A DNA stretch of 64,000 bases from contig MU839829.1 of assembly GCA_030411725.1 (NCBI GenBank), forward strand, positions 806,001-870,000, in the 5' to 3' direction. The notes under the pieces were generated by a model. It saw only the letters and a program-made list of their open reading frames with translations, searched no databases and was not told where the DNA came from. This document shows, in pieces, positions 32,405 to 42,130 of this stretch; within the stretch, counting starts at the first letter, position 1, and every line of letters starts with the position of its first letter. A program made the position numbers and the translations under genes. Origin of the DNA: Echria macrotheca. Lineage: Eukaryota > Ascomycota > Sordariomycetes > Sordariales > Schizotheciaceae.

Positions 32405-33141
32405 ATTTTCTTAATTCTCTCTCCTTGTGTTATTCTGGTGATGAAGTTGCAAGAGTTGATGGGCTGTGGGGGGGAGGAAATATTTCTGAGAGATGTTCGG
32501 TGTAAGTTTCGATATCGAGAGAGATGTAAGGATGTGTGGCTCGGAATTGCTTCACTTTTTGGGGGGGTTTCTTGGATTGGATGTGAAAGAATGAGTCGCA
32601 AGATGAGCAAAGAGATATCAATTTCTGCGACGAATATAACCCTAGACACGTGATAGGGTTGTCTATGAAGATGCGTCCCGCTGCAATGAAGAACAAAAGG
32701 ATATTTTATTTGTGAACCAGCACGGGAGGATACATGAAGACGCTGTCTGCCTGGGCCGAGAATGACGGCTATGGGTGCAGCAGGTGTGTTGTTGTGCCGT
32801 TGCACCTTGATACCAGAGGGGTGATTGAACTGTCTCACCCCTCGTCGATAGCTCCATCTCGTCAAATAAATTCGAGCCTGCTTGTCTTCAAATTATTAGT
32901 TTCAACTACAACTAAGCATGTAAAACTGCCAAAACTCACATAGGTATGATGATGGGTTGTGATGGATTTCTCGGTAGGCAGTGTCCCCCGATTTGCTCCT
33001 CATCCCCCCTTTTCTCCCTCAACACCCAGTCCCCACCGCCCATTCACCCTCCACACTCCTTTCCTTCACACCTCCCAAACCCCTTCCACTTCCACTTCCA
33101 CCCCAACCCCAACCACCACAAAGAACCACCCCCCAAAAGAA
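32405..33141. other. MTQ2 upstream region and C-rich tract
   Basis: This gap includes the MTQ2 promoter and, at 33000-33140, a strongly C-rich plus strand (CACC, CCAAC, CTTCCAC units) that becomes G/T-rich in the likely 3' UTR of the leftward-transcribed small gene. Forward frames over the C-rich tract are compositional artefacts. Confidence 0.45.
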
Positions 33142-33441
33142 TCACATAACACAACACCCAATCTCAACCCCGCACTCCGTCCTCGCCGGCCCCCGTCCAA
33201 TCTTGATCCCCTTCCTCACCCTCACCACCATCCGCACCTCATTCAGGTCATACTCTCCCCCCAAGTCGCACACCGGACACGGCTCGTACCTCGCAATGTA
33301 GGCCCTCGGCGTGCCGCGGACGTAGTTGGGATCGGTGAACGACGGGCAGTCGGAGAAGCCGGTGCCGTGGGTGCAGGGGCGGACGACGCGGGCCCAGCGG
33401 TGTTTGCACTCGAGGTCTTTGAAGTGGATTATTTTGCACAT
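33142..33441 (-). CDS. Small cysteine-rich fungal protein, unknown function
   Basis: A single exon of 99 aa beginning MCKIIHFKDLECKHRW. It has nine Cys and several His arranged as C...CKH...RPCTHGTGFSDC...CPVCD, consistent with a zinc-binding fold, then a basic VRMVVRVRKGIKIGRGPARTEC tail. There is no signal peptide, so it is probably intracellular. Small Cys/His proteins with this opening occur widely in filamentous ascomycetes, without known function. The GC-rich codon use and conserved-looking Cys pattern support a real gene despite its size. Confidence 0.6.
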   Translation of the reverse strand: MCKIIHFKDLECKHRWARVVRPCTHGTGFSDCPSFTDPNYVRGTPRAYIARYEPCPVCDLGGEYDLNEVRMVVRVRKGIKIGRGPARTECGVEIGCCVM

Positions 33442-33775
33442 TTTTTTTTGTTTTGTTTATTTCTTTTGTTGGTTGGATAAAAGCTCTGGTCTGGGGATAT
33501 GGTCTGGGAAGTGTGTTTAGTAGATATCTCGATGGCGGATGGGTTCGGTGAGGATGAACGCCCGAGGGTGTGGAGGTTGAGTTGGATGGGGATAACAAGT
33601 TGGAAGGAGGCAGCAGGACAGGTAGGGTTCAAATAGCAACGCAAACAGTCACTCATCCCGGAATCTCGTCCCAATTCCAGGAAAATCATATCTATTAATC
33701 TCTCTATCAAGCCACGTGAACACATCCAAACCTTAGGTCAGACGAAACACCAAACGCCGCGCCGAATCAAAGTCG
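33442..33775. other. Short intergenic region upstream of the Cys-rich gene
   Basis: Contains the promoter of the small leftward-transcribed gene and the 3' UTR of the channel gene. A T-rich run sits immediately before the start codon. Nothing else is recognised. Confidence 0.5.
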
Positions 33776-36327
33776 TTACTCATCCGGGGCCACACTCTCC
33801 TCCTCCTCACTAATAGACGTTGCCCACGCATGCGTATGCGCGTGATCCCGCGTCGTTGAGCCAAGCTCCGACCCCATGAACCCGTCCGCCAGCCGTGTCA
33901 ACATGGCCTCGATTCTCTGCGTACTCTCCTCCAGAGCTTCAAGTCGACTGGTAATACCGCTCACCTCGTCGCTCTCGCTAAGCAAACCATGCAGCTCGGC
34001 CCGCAGGCCAGGAAACGGAGCGATGCTGTCCCGCCGATTGAGCGTCTTATGCTTCGGCTGCGCGTTCCCACCCCCCTGACCATCCGCCGACGGCGGTTGC
34101 GCACCCTCGAGCGTGTTATGCCTCGTGAACTGGCGCCGGATCATGTGTCGCGTCAGCTCGTCGTCCGTCGCTATCTCAGACAGGACCGAGTCGGGCGGCG
34201 GAACTTCAAACACGGTCTCCAAATCGCTGTGTGAGGTGATGCTCCACCTCCATTTCTCCCAGAACCATGCCCGCGGCTTCACAAGCTTCTTGCCGTTGAC
34301 ACCAAAACCGGTGCTCCCCACCGACCTATCCGGCCAAATCACCCGCCGCTCCGCAACGGCAATGATGAGCAGTAGAGGAAGATTGAGAAACCGAACCCAG
34401 AAGACGTGGATTTTGTGGAACCAGCGGGGAGACACAAGGAACTTGAGCGGGATCAGGATGAAGATGGCCAGAAGGTTGAATGGCGGCTGGTAGGCAAAGA
34501 TGGCGTCCCCCTTCACTCCTTCTAGGGTCAAGACTGCGCGGCGAAACTGTATCTCGGCCGTCGCATCTTGCATAATCTTGCTAAACGTGGTCGACAGCAT
34601 CGATACCAGAACTGTAAGGAACAGAGTATTTCCGAGGAAGGCGAAGGTCACCATGAGGGCCGGTCCGAGGATTTGGTGGAACTCGGTCTATTTTGTCAGC
34701 AAAGAACCGAAAAGGGGTGGTAGGACATACCGAATAGTGAATACCCGAACCATCCAGACCAAACCAAATATATATCATCCACTTGCTGATGGTAAACGCC
34801 GGGAACTCCCCGTTTCCGAGCCAGAGCAGGGACAGCAAGAAACCGACAAAGCACCAGCAAGCCAACGCAGTGAGCAAGGCAAAGTCCTTCATCATGGACC
34901 GCAACGACAAGAAGAGCATGTTATCCGACAGCAGATTGAACGCCAGGCGAGGGATGAGAACTGGAGCACCCATAGCCAGAACATCAAGCGCCTGCTGGCC
35001 GACGTCGACACTGTCGGTCTTGAGACCGTAGATGCGCATAATCAGGTAGACCCAATATATGATGGCGAACGTGACGTCGAGGAAGGACCATAGGTTTTGG
35101 GTGTAGACGCGCCTAAAGGTCAGCGGAGAGCTCAACATAGAGGCAGATCAACTTACCAGCCATGTTCCAATATTGTCGCAAACTGGTCTAATACCCAGCC
35201 CAGGGCGTACACGACGAAGCAAATCTCTAGCTTGCTGACCGTCGTGGGATCCCGCTCTGCCATAAAGGCGAGATACAGCCCGAGGAGAATAACAAACTGC
35301 ATGATCTCGAGGATGTTCCTCGTCCGCGGGACCACAAGTCGATACTGGTTCAGCAGGGGCGCCTCGCGCGGCTCGTACAGCGAAATCGGCCGCTGTTTGT
35401 AGTGGTCCGAAATTAGATCCATGTAACTCGACGGCGTGTAAATCACACGGCCGACATAGATGGCATCCACGCTAATGTTGTCAGCCCAGCACCACAATCT
35501 CAAAGCGTATGCACCTACACTTTCTGACATGAAGTGGAGCTGAGGAAATGGCGGCTCCCGGTAAGAATAGCAACCTCGAGGGCAGGCAGTGTCTTGTTCA
35601 GCGACAGTGAAGACTCGACCTCCCGGCGGACCTCCTCGGGCGCGTTCTGGAAGGGCTCGAAGCCGGCGATGAGAATATGGGCCAGCACCATGAGGTTCTC
35701 GGGGCCCTCGTTGTCTTCGTTGAAGCGGCGCAGGATGCGGGTGGCGACGAGCTCGCACAGCATGGCGCGCGTGTAGTTGACATTCTGGCGGTTCTTGAGA
35801 TGGGACTGCTCGTTGAGGAACTGGGCGCGGTTGACCAGCAGACAATAGACGATGGAGATATCGTCCTGCTCGTAGAGCTTATCTACGAGAGGACGTACGA
35901 CCGAGATGTTGATGCGCACATCGCGGAGCTGGTCCAGGCTCAGGTAGTCCTCGACCACCGAGACAATGTCGCGGCGGATGCGGTGGATGTTGGTGTAGAC
36001 GGGCAGGTGGGAGTGGGCGTTTCGGTGGCAGCTAAAAAGCTCGCGGTCGAGCTCGTGGTTGAACGTCACCCGGTGCTGCAGCAACGGCCTTCGCTCTGGT
36101 TCCTGGATGCGCAGTGACCGCGACCTGCTCGGCCCTGTAGGTCGTCGCCCCGTCGACCCGTCACCCATGCCGTCTCTGTCTGCACCTTCAATCCCAGGAT
36201 GACCTTTTGCGCTGAATTTCTGGGGTGTCGTTGGCGACGGATGCACCAATGACGTTATCCCCGCGGCGACGGTGTTGAGACTAAATACGGTTGGAGCGCG
36301 GTGTGACGGTATCCGTAAGCCGTGCAA
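33776..36327 (-). CDS. yvc1: Vacuolar TRP-type cation channel (Yvc1/TRPY1)
   Basis: Four exons: 36327-35519, 35471-35157, 35112-34731 and 34687-33776, with introns of 43-47 nt in phase; up to 805 aa. The N-terminal cytosolic part includes VNRAQFLNEQ and the conserved CQKVVDAIYVGRVIYTPSSYMDL...PISLYEPREAPLLNQYRL...VPRTRN block of fungal Yvc1. Several hydrophobic helices follow (FVILLGLYLAFM, FAIIYWVYLIMRIYG, FALLTALACWCFVGFLLSLLWL), then a pore-like region and the last helix MVTFAFLGNTLFLTVLVSMLSTTFSKI, and a coiled-coil-like acidic tail. Known role: calcium and cation release from the vacuole on osmotic or mechanical stress. The start is uncertain: an ATG at 36168 (MGDGSTGRRP) gives 752 aa and may be the real one. 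Confidence 0.92.
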
Positions 36328-37349
36328 CTAAGAATAAGTTTAAAAGTAGGATGCAACTAGCATATAGGCCTGGGGATATCCACAACAGCTAGAATGTCAA
36401 GATGAAAGGAGACGAAAAGGACGGTTCCTTTGATATCGCTGTTTCGCGTCAATGGGGTCAAATCTCGTGCCCCGCTTCCCAGTCCTGGTTCGCCGACCCA
36501 GCACAATGGACCCCTAAGCTCAGGGCTGAAGTCCCCCACGCCAATTGCTATGCGTGATAAATGCCTATCTCCAGCGTGATGGATGGGCGGGAGCAGCCTC
36601 TGAGCACTCCCGTCGGGTGCACTATCTTTGCTTATCAAGTTGGGGCAGCCAACCAGAATGCGACCAGCTCCTCCCTATCATCTTCAAGCCAGTATGAGAG
36701 ATATACATCCGGTCAAGTATGTCATTAAGCTCTAGCTAGTTGTGGGGTACAGCTGTACCTTTAGAGCTTGCATTGTGACATGTTTCGGTCAGAAATAGCA
36801 AGCATACTGTAATAATTACACAGTATTCCGACCCAGGACCCAGGCGGTCCATGTGGATCCTTCAAGGTTCATGGATTCGTTGCTTGACTGACGTATAAAT
36901 CAGCGCTGGCACAAACCACCGGGGAAGCGTATCCCTTGACCGCCAGCAGAAGCCATCAGCAGACATCCATCAGCTGAAAGACGTTCGGCGTCTCGACCTA
37001 TGAGGCTCGGATGGTTGAAGGCAGTTCGTTGCTCAGTACGCCCTTGTTCTAGTTTTACGTGAAACCCACCCGGCGTCGTTTTGTCCAGTATTGCTTCGGA
37101 TCTCCTTTGCTTCAGTCCGTGTCATGGTTACTTGTTCACCAACCACATCTGTCAGATTGCAAAGCCCTAATCCTCGCCCACCCAAAAACGAGACGATGCG
37201 AATCTTGATGTGTTGCAGACCGACAGAAGCAGTACAGCCGGGCCTCAACAAGCCGATCGGGACGAGGTAAAAGTCTGTATTGGCTAATTCACAAGGTGTG
37301 TATGGACACTAGTACAAAAGGGAGCCCGCTGCAAGTCTAGAGTGTATGC
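36328..37349. other. Intergenic region upstream of YVC1
   Basis: About 1 kb containing the YVC1 promoter and the ATP4 3' UTR. I see no gene, repeat or RNA here. Confidence 0.5.
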
Positions 37350-38271
37350 TTATTGAGCCTTGGACGAGACAATTCCTATAATCTGTTAGTTATCCTACTT
37401 TTGTTTCAGAGAAAAACACTCACTCTCAACATCCGCGACGCTCTGCTGGAGAATTTGCTGCAGAACCTTGGGGTTCTCCAGCTCCTTCTGCACCTTGGCA
37501 ATGATGGTCTGAGCGAGCTCCTTTTGTTGCCGCTGCTTGACCTGGCTCTCGTACCGCACCCACGAATCCAGAACAGCCTTGGCCTCGGCCGCCAGCGCCG
37601 TCTTCTGCTCCAGCTCGTACGCCTCAGCCTCGAGCTTGGCGGTTTCCTGCGTTCCCTGTTAGTATCCCAAACAACCAAGCACCCCGGAATAGCCGGCTAC
37701 GGATAGACCTACCTTGGAGACCTCGAACAGAGTCTTGGTAATGTCGATGACACCACTCATCTGCTTGACATCCTCGATGCGGGTCTTGACGGCCTCGGTA
37801 TGGTCGCGGCGCGCCGAGTTGAGGATGTTCTTGATCTTCTCGTTTTGGGCCTCGGCCCACTCCTTGTACAAAGGACCGCCGTACTTGATCAGAGCACCCC
37901 AGACGCTGAGAAGGCAGAAGGCAACAACCGTCTCCTCGTTGACGACGTAGTACTCGTTGCTGAGCGCGTAGACCGAGAGACCGGCGGCCGACGAGAGGAT
38001 GGCCGTCTTGGAGATCAGGCTGCTGCCGGGGAGCGCATCGATGATCGACTGAGCCTTGGTCTTGGGGTCCTGGGCCGGCACGTTGGACGAGGAGCGGGCC
38101 GACGTGAGCGAGGTGATGGCGGGAAGCACGCGCGGAGAAACGCTCGGTCGCAGGCGGGCAGCCCCTACAAACACCTGGCGTCAGCGATTCGCGGCCCAAT
38201 TGACATTCTGAAGCTCATCGGCAGCTTCGTCGAGACTCACCGACGGCAGTTCTCGCAAGACGGGACGCCAT
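37350..38271 (-). CDS. atp4: F1Fo ATP synthase subunit 4 (subunit b), mitochondrial
   Basis: Four exons: 38271-38241, 38164-37713, 37646-37424 and 37375-37350; phases match; 243 aa, the family's usual size. The N-terminus MASRLARTAVGAARLRPSVSPR is a mitochondrial presequence. Two hydrophobic segments (AILSSAAGLSVYALSNEYYVV and TVVAFCLLSVWGALIKYGG) anchor it in the inner membrane, followed by a long amphipathic helix, LDSWVRYESQVKQRQQKELAQ, ending in VADVERIVSSKAQ. It is the peripheral stalk that holds F1 still while the rotor turns. For exon 3 the acceptor GCAG at 37647 was chosen over an AG immediately after the branch point. The start is 274 bp from the divergent NOC4 gene. Confidence 0.95.
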
Positions 38272-38545
38272 TGTGGTGGGTGGGAGATCGGCTTGTTGAC
38301 TTCTTGACCTTTGCTGGAGCTTCAAGAGCGAATTGAGGTTTTAACGGAATGCGTTGGCCCGGTTCTTTGCCGGCCCGGTCACGTGGAGCCGCAGCTGACA
38401 CGAAACGAAAACGCAAATCCGAGCGGAACATGCCTTACTATCGATAAGAAAGACCCCACTTAAATTTTGAGGAGCAACGAATTTGAAGGAAGCAATTGGT
38501 GTTGTTTTTTTCGACTTTGGAGGCCATATTCGAGACGACCCGAAG
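38272..38545. promoter_or_regulatory. Bidirectional promoter (ATP4 / NOC4)
   Basis: 274 bp between divergent start codons of two growth-related genes, a mitochondrial energy gene and a ribosome biogenesis gene. Shared control is plausible but no motif can be named. Confidence 0.55.
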
Positions 38546-40282
38546 ATGCCAGGAACAGTGATGGAACCAACAGCAAAATCCGTATCGAAGAGGAAACGAC
38601 AGGAACATGGCGATGAGTCCAAGAAAAGACGGAAATCGGGCGGCGGGGAGAGCGACGACCGGAAATCACAGATCAAGAAGCTCGAGAGCGAAATCCTCGA
38701 ATCGCGAAAACACTATAACAACATAGTGGCCCTCGTCGCATTCGCCAAAGAACGGTCTGAGAACCCGAAGCATAACTTGGCCGCCGCAGAAGCGCTTTGT
38801 CGGGTTTTTATCAGCCTTCTTGCGCTGGGAAATCTGGTGAGGAGGGAGGACGCATCGGAAAAAGAAGCGACGGTGACAGCATGGCTCAGAGATCGTCTTT
38901 CCGAATATCACGAGGCCCTATGCGCCATGATGCGCGAGGAAGCAACGGCTGTCAAGGCAATGGTCCTGGCCATGGCCCTGGTCAAGGCTGAGGCGCTCCA
39001 TATGAGCGACAAGGGGGAAGCGTTCTTTCCGCAGGCCTTCTTCTCAGACCTTGTCGCCGAGATTCTGCGATCCCCGTTTGACCAGCTCCGAGAAGAGTTC
39101 GTGGACAAGTTTCTCAACAACTATGAGGATATCCGGTTTTACACATTGCAGGCCATCCCGTAAGTGATCTTTTCAGGGTGTTGTTACCAGCCGTCACTAA
39201 CTGAACAGCGCAATACTTGATGGATCCGACGAGGATGTAAAGCAGAGCGTTCAGAGCAACGTCTTTGATTTGCTCGTGGGGCTTCACAATGCCCCGGCCT
39301 CGTCCGACGACCTAGAGGAATTCTATGTTGACCCGCCAAAAAAGAAGAAACACGCACTTCTGAGCCTCTCTCAACACAAAAAGCGAGCACAAGACGCTTG
39401 GCTGTCACTAATGCAGTTGGGCCTCGACAAAGAGCAGAAGAAAAAGGCGCTAGAAATCATGGCAACCTCGATTGCGCCGTGGTTTACCAAGCCGGAGCTT
39501 TTGATGGACTTTCTGACTGACTGCTACGACTCGGGTGGCTCAACCTCGCTTCTGGCGCTCTCGGGTGTGTTTTATCTCATCCAAGAACGGAACCTCGACT
39601 ACCCACTGTTCTACACCAAGCTCTACTCCCTGCTCGACGCCGACATCCTCCACTCCAAATATCGTTCGCGGTTCTTCCGTCTCCTGGACACCTTCCTAGC
39701 CTCATCGCATTTGCCGGCCGTCCTGGTAGCGAGTTTCATCAAGCGTCTTGCTCGACTAGCGCTGAATGCGCCACCAAGCGCCATCGTAGCGATTGTCCCA
39801 TGGTTCTACAACATCTTCAAAAAGCACCCGCTGTGTACCTTTATGATGCACCGAGTGCCCCGCACCAAGGAGGAGAGAGACCGACTGGAGACCGAGGGCA
39901 TGGACGACCCCTTTCTGCAGGACGAGGAGGACCCGATGGAGACGCGGGCGATCGACAGCTGCATCTGGGAGATTGTGCAACTGCAGTCCCATTACCATCC
40001 GAATGTTGCTACGATCGCCAAGATTGTCTCGGAGCAGTTCACCAAGCAGTCCTACGGTCTTGAGGACTTTCTGGATCATTCTTACGGCAGTGTGAGTCTG
40101 GCCCTGTTGTTTCTGTGTATGTTACTGATTATGTCTAGCTTCTCGAGGCCGAGACCGCCAAGGAGGTGAAAAAGCCGCCAGTAGTGGAATACATGATACC
40201 CAAGAGGATCTTCACCAAGACGGACTCGATAGAAGAGAAGGACAGTCTGCTGGTTAGCTTGTGGGATTTCGGCTCTTCATGA
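38546..40282 (+). CDS. noc4: Nucleolar complex protein 4 (Noc4), 40S biogenesis
   Basis: Three exons: 38546-39159, 39209-40091 and 40139-40282; introns of 49 and 47 nt in phase; 546 aa. The N-terminus is basic with KRKRQEH and KKRRKSG nuclear/nucleolar signals. The middle is helical. The C-terminal CBF/Mak21-type domain is recognised by SGVFYLIQERNLDYPLFYTKLYSLLD, RFFRLLDTFLASSHLP, IKRLARLAL and the late IWEIVQLQSHYHPNVATIAKIVSEQF block. Known role: Noc4 pairs with Nop14 in the small-subunit processome for 18S rRNA maturation and 40S export. Start 38546 gives a compact N-terminus; an upstream in-frame ATG is less likely. Confidence 0.94.
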
Positions 40283-41574
40283 TGTACCGGTACTTAGCAC
40301 ACCTCCGCCGGTTATACCTGCCAAATGAACCCCCCTTGAGATACCCACACCCCAGTTTGCGTACCCACGTGGTGTCTCTCCCCTTCCCGGATATCTCGGA
40401 GAATATCCGGTGCCGGTGTTCTTCCACTCCGGCCTGATGGGTTCCGACGGTGGACAGGTGCGATGGAGAAGACGCTGCACGTGATGTTCTAACGGGAGTG
40501 AAATGTAGTGTACAAAGCACGGGAGCGGGATCGGGGCGGAGAACACCCCTATACACTGTACGCTCCCACGGCCCTCAGCGCGTACTTGTGTTTGCGGCAC
40601 CTGATACCATTTTTATTCTCCTCCGCTGGGACGTGTGTGTGATTTGTGTTCCTGTCGGATGTATCCTTCAGAGGGGGACTGACAGGTTACATATGTACCC
40701 GAACCCACGGCGTGACGAGGTGCTACGTGCCATTTTTCCGCCGGTTTCTGTTCTGCTGTCGGGAAGGGAGGAAGGACGGCTTTGTGTAGGCTCTTTTACC
40801 CAAGGTTGGGACAATGAAGCGAGGCTCTGAAGGAAGAACATATCCTGGGGCTCTGGCTGCCGTAGGTCAATCAATATGTATGGATTTGGAAATGACCGTG
40901 TCCGTTTGAAGGAAGTTATCTTGCAGCACAGAAACGTAACCTTTCTTCCAGATTTCGTCACGATTGTTGCTCCATTCTGTCTTCACACACTTATCTCCCA
41001 GTCTCCATTCCAGCTTGCTCCTCTTGTGGGTTGGTGAAACTCCCAGGCAACGGTTAGATAGTAGCCAACCTGACATCTAACACCAACGACATACCTCCCC
41101 ATCTTGACCGAGACCCCTCCAACCCAACGGAAACCTCTCCTCCTCCCACCGGTACACTCCCCGCCGGCGTAGGCAAGCCACAGGCAACATACCACAAACC
41201 CCCACTGTATCACCACATCCATCTCAAGAAACTACATGACACAAACCAGAGGTTCTACAAACGCGGCTCTTCAAACCTCCGCCTCCATTTTTGACGGGGT
41301 GTGTGTAAAACCCAGGACATGTCCGACATACCATCACAATGCCGCACAGAAAAGGCAGAAATAGGTCGGAAGATATCGTACACACTCTATTCCGTAGTTA
41401 CCACCGCCCCCCTTTCCCCGTCCGTGTATCCCGTTCTTACAGCCGTCTGCTACTTTGGTATCACGTGTCTGTAGAAAATCCCGACTGTGATGTATTCTGA
41501 TATCTAATACTCGGAACGATGACCAAAAAGCTGGGACACCAAAACCTGGGAACGGGAACCACACTTCTCAGAGC

Positions 41575-41575
<1 letters not shown>

Positions 41576-41645
<70 letters not shown>
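41576..41645. repeat. Uninterrupted 70-nt poly(A) tract
   Basis: Seventy consecutive A residues lie between GAGCC and CCAGGG. It is either a slippage-prone mononucleotide microsatellite or the tail of an inserted retrosequence. No recognisable element precedes it. Confidence 0.95.
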
Positions 41646-41647
<2 letters not shown>

Positions 41648-41858
41648 AGGGAGAGACGAGAGGGGGAGAGAGGTAGAGGCTCACGGGACTGACATTAGTG
41701 ATGCACCACCCATCATCATCAGCAGCAGCAGCTCGAAATGACATCTGCAAGGTCCCGAGACCGACTAATAACCGTATGGGTATCATATTAGTTGGTCACT
41801 GTTGTCGGAGTTGTTCTCCGTATCAACTCCATCCAACCTTTCATCCATATATTCACAG

Positions 41859-41860
41859 AC

Positions 41861-41895
<35 letters not shown>
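41859..41895. repeat. GA dinucleotide microsatellite
   Basis: A 37-bp run of AG repeats with one AAAG interruption, located about 215 bp downstream of the poly(A) tract in non-coding DNA. Confidence 0.9.
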
Positions 41896-41896
<1 letters not shown>

Positions 41897-42112
41897 TTCC
41901 GGCGTGTCAGGTATTCTACCACCAAGCAGTTCAAGTGAATCGTCTCCCTTCTGAACACACACACATTCCACCAAACAACCAACGCCTTTTACAAGGACGG
42001 CCTATTCTAGCGAAGTAGCAGATTTGTATTTGCCCCAACTCTCTCCTTGGCTCGGATAACTAGGAACATGTCCCTAACGCAGATGGGAATAAACCCTAGG
42101 TACCTTACCTAC

Positions 42113-42130
42113 CTAGCTACATGTAGCTAG
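42113..42130. repeat. 18-nt perfect palindrome CTAGCTACATGTAGCTAG
   Basis: The sequence equals its own reverse complement over 18 bases and follows CCTAGGTACCTTACCTAC. It could form a hairpin or be a symmetrical protein site. Similar CTAGGTACC-type sequence is scattered in fungal non-coding DNA, so it may be part of a dispersed repeat. Confidence 0.7.

Noticed and set aside
32946..33480. Forward Pro/His-rich frames
   Set aside because: They are produced by the C-rich low-complexity tract and lie antisense to the small Cys-rich gene.
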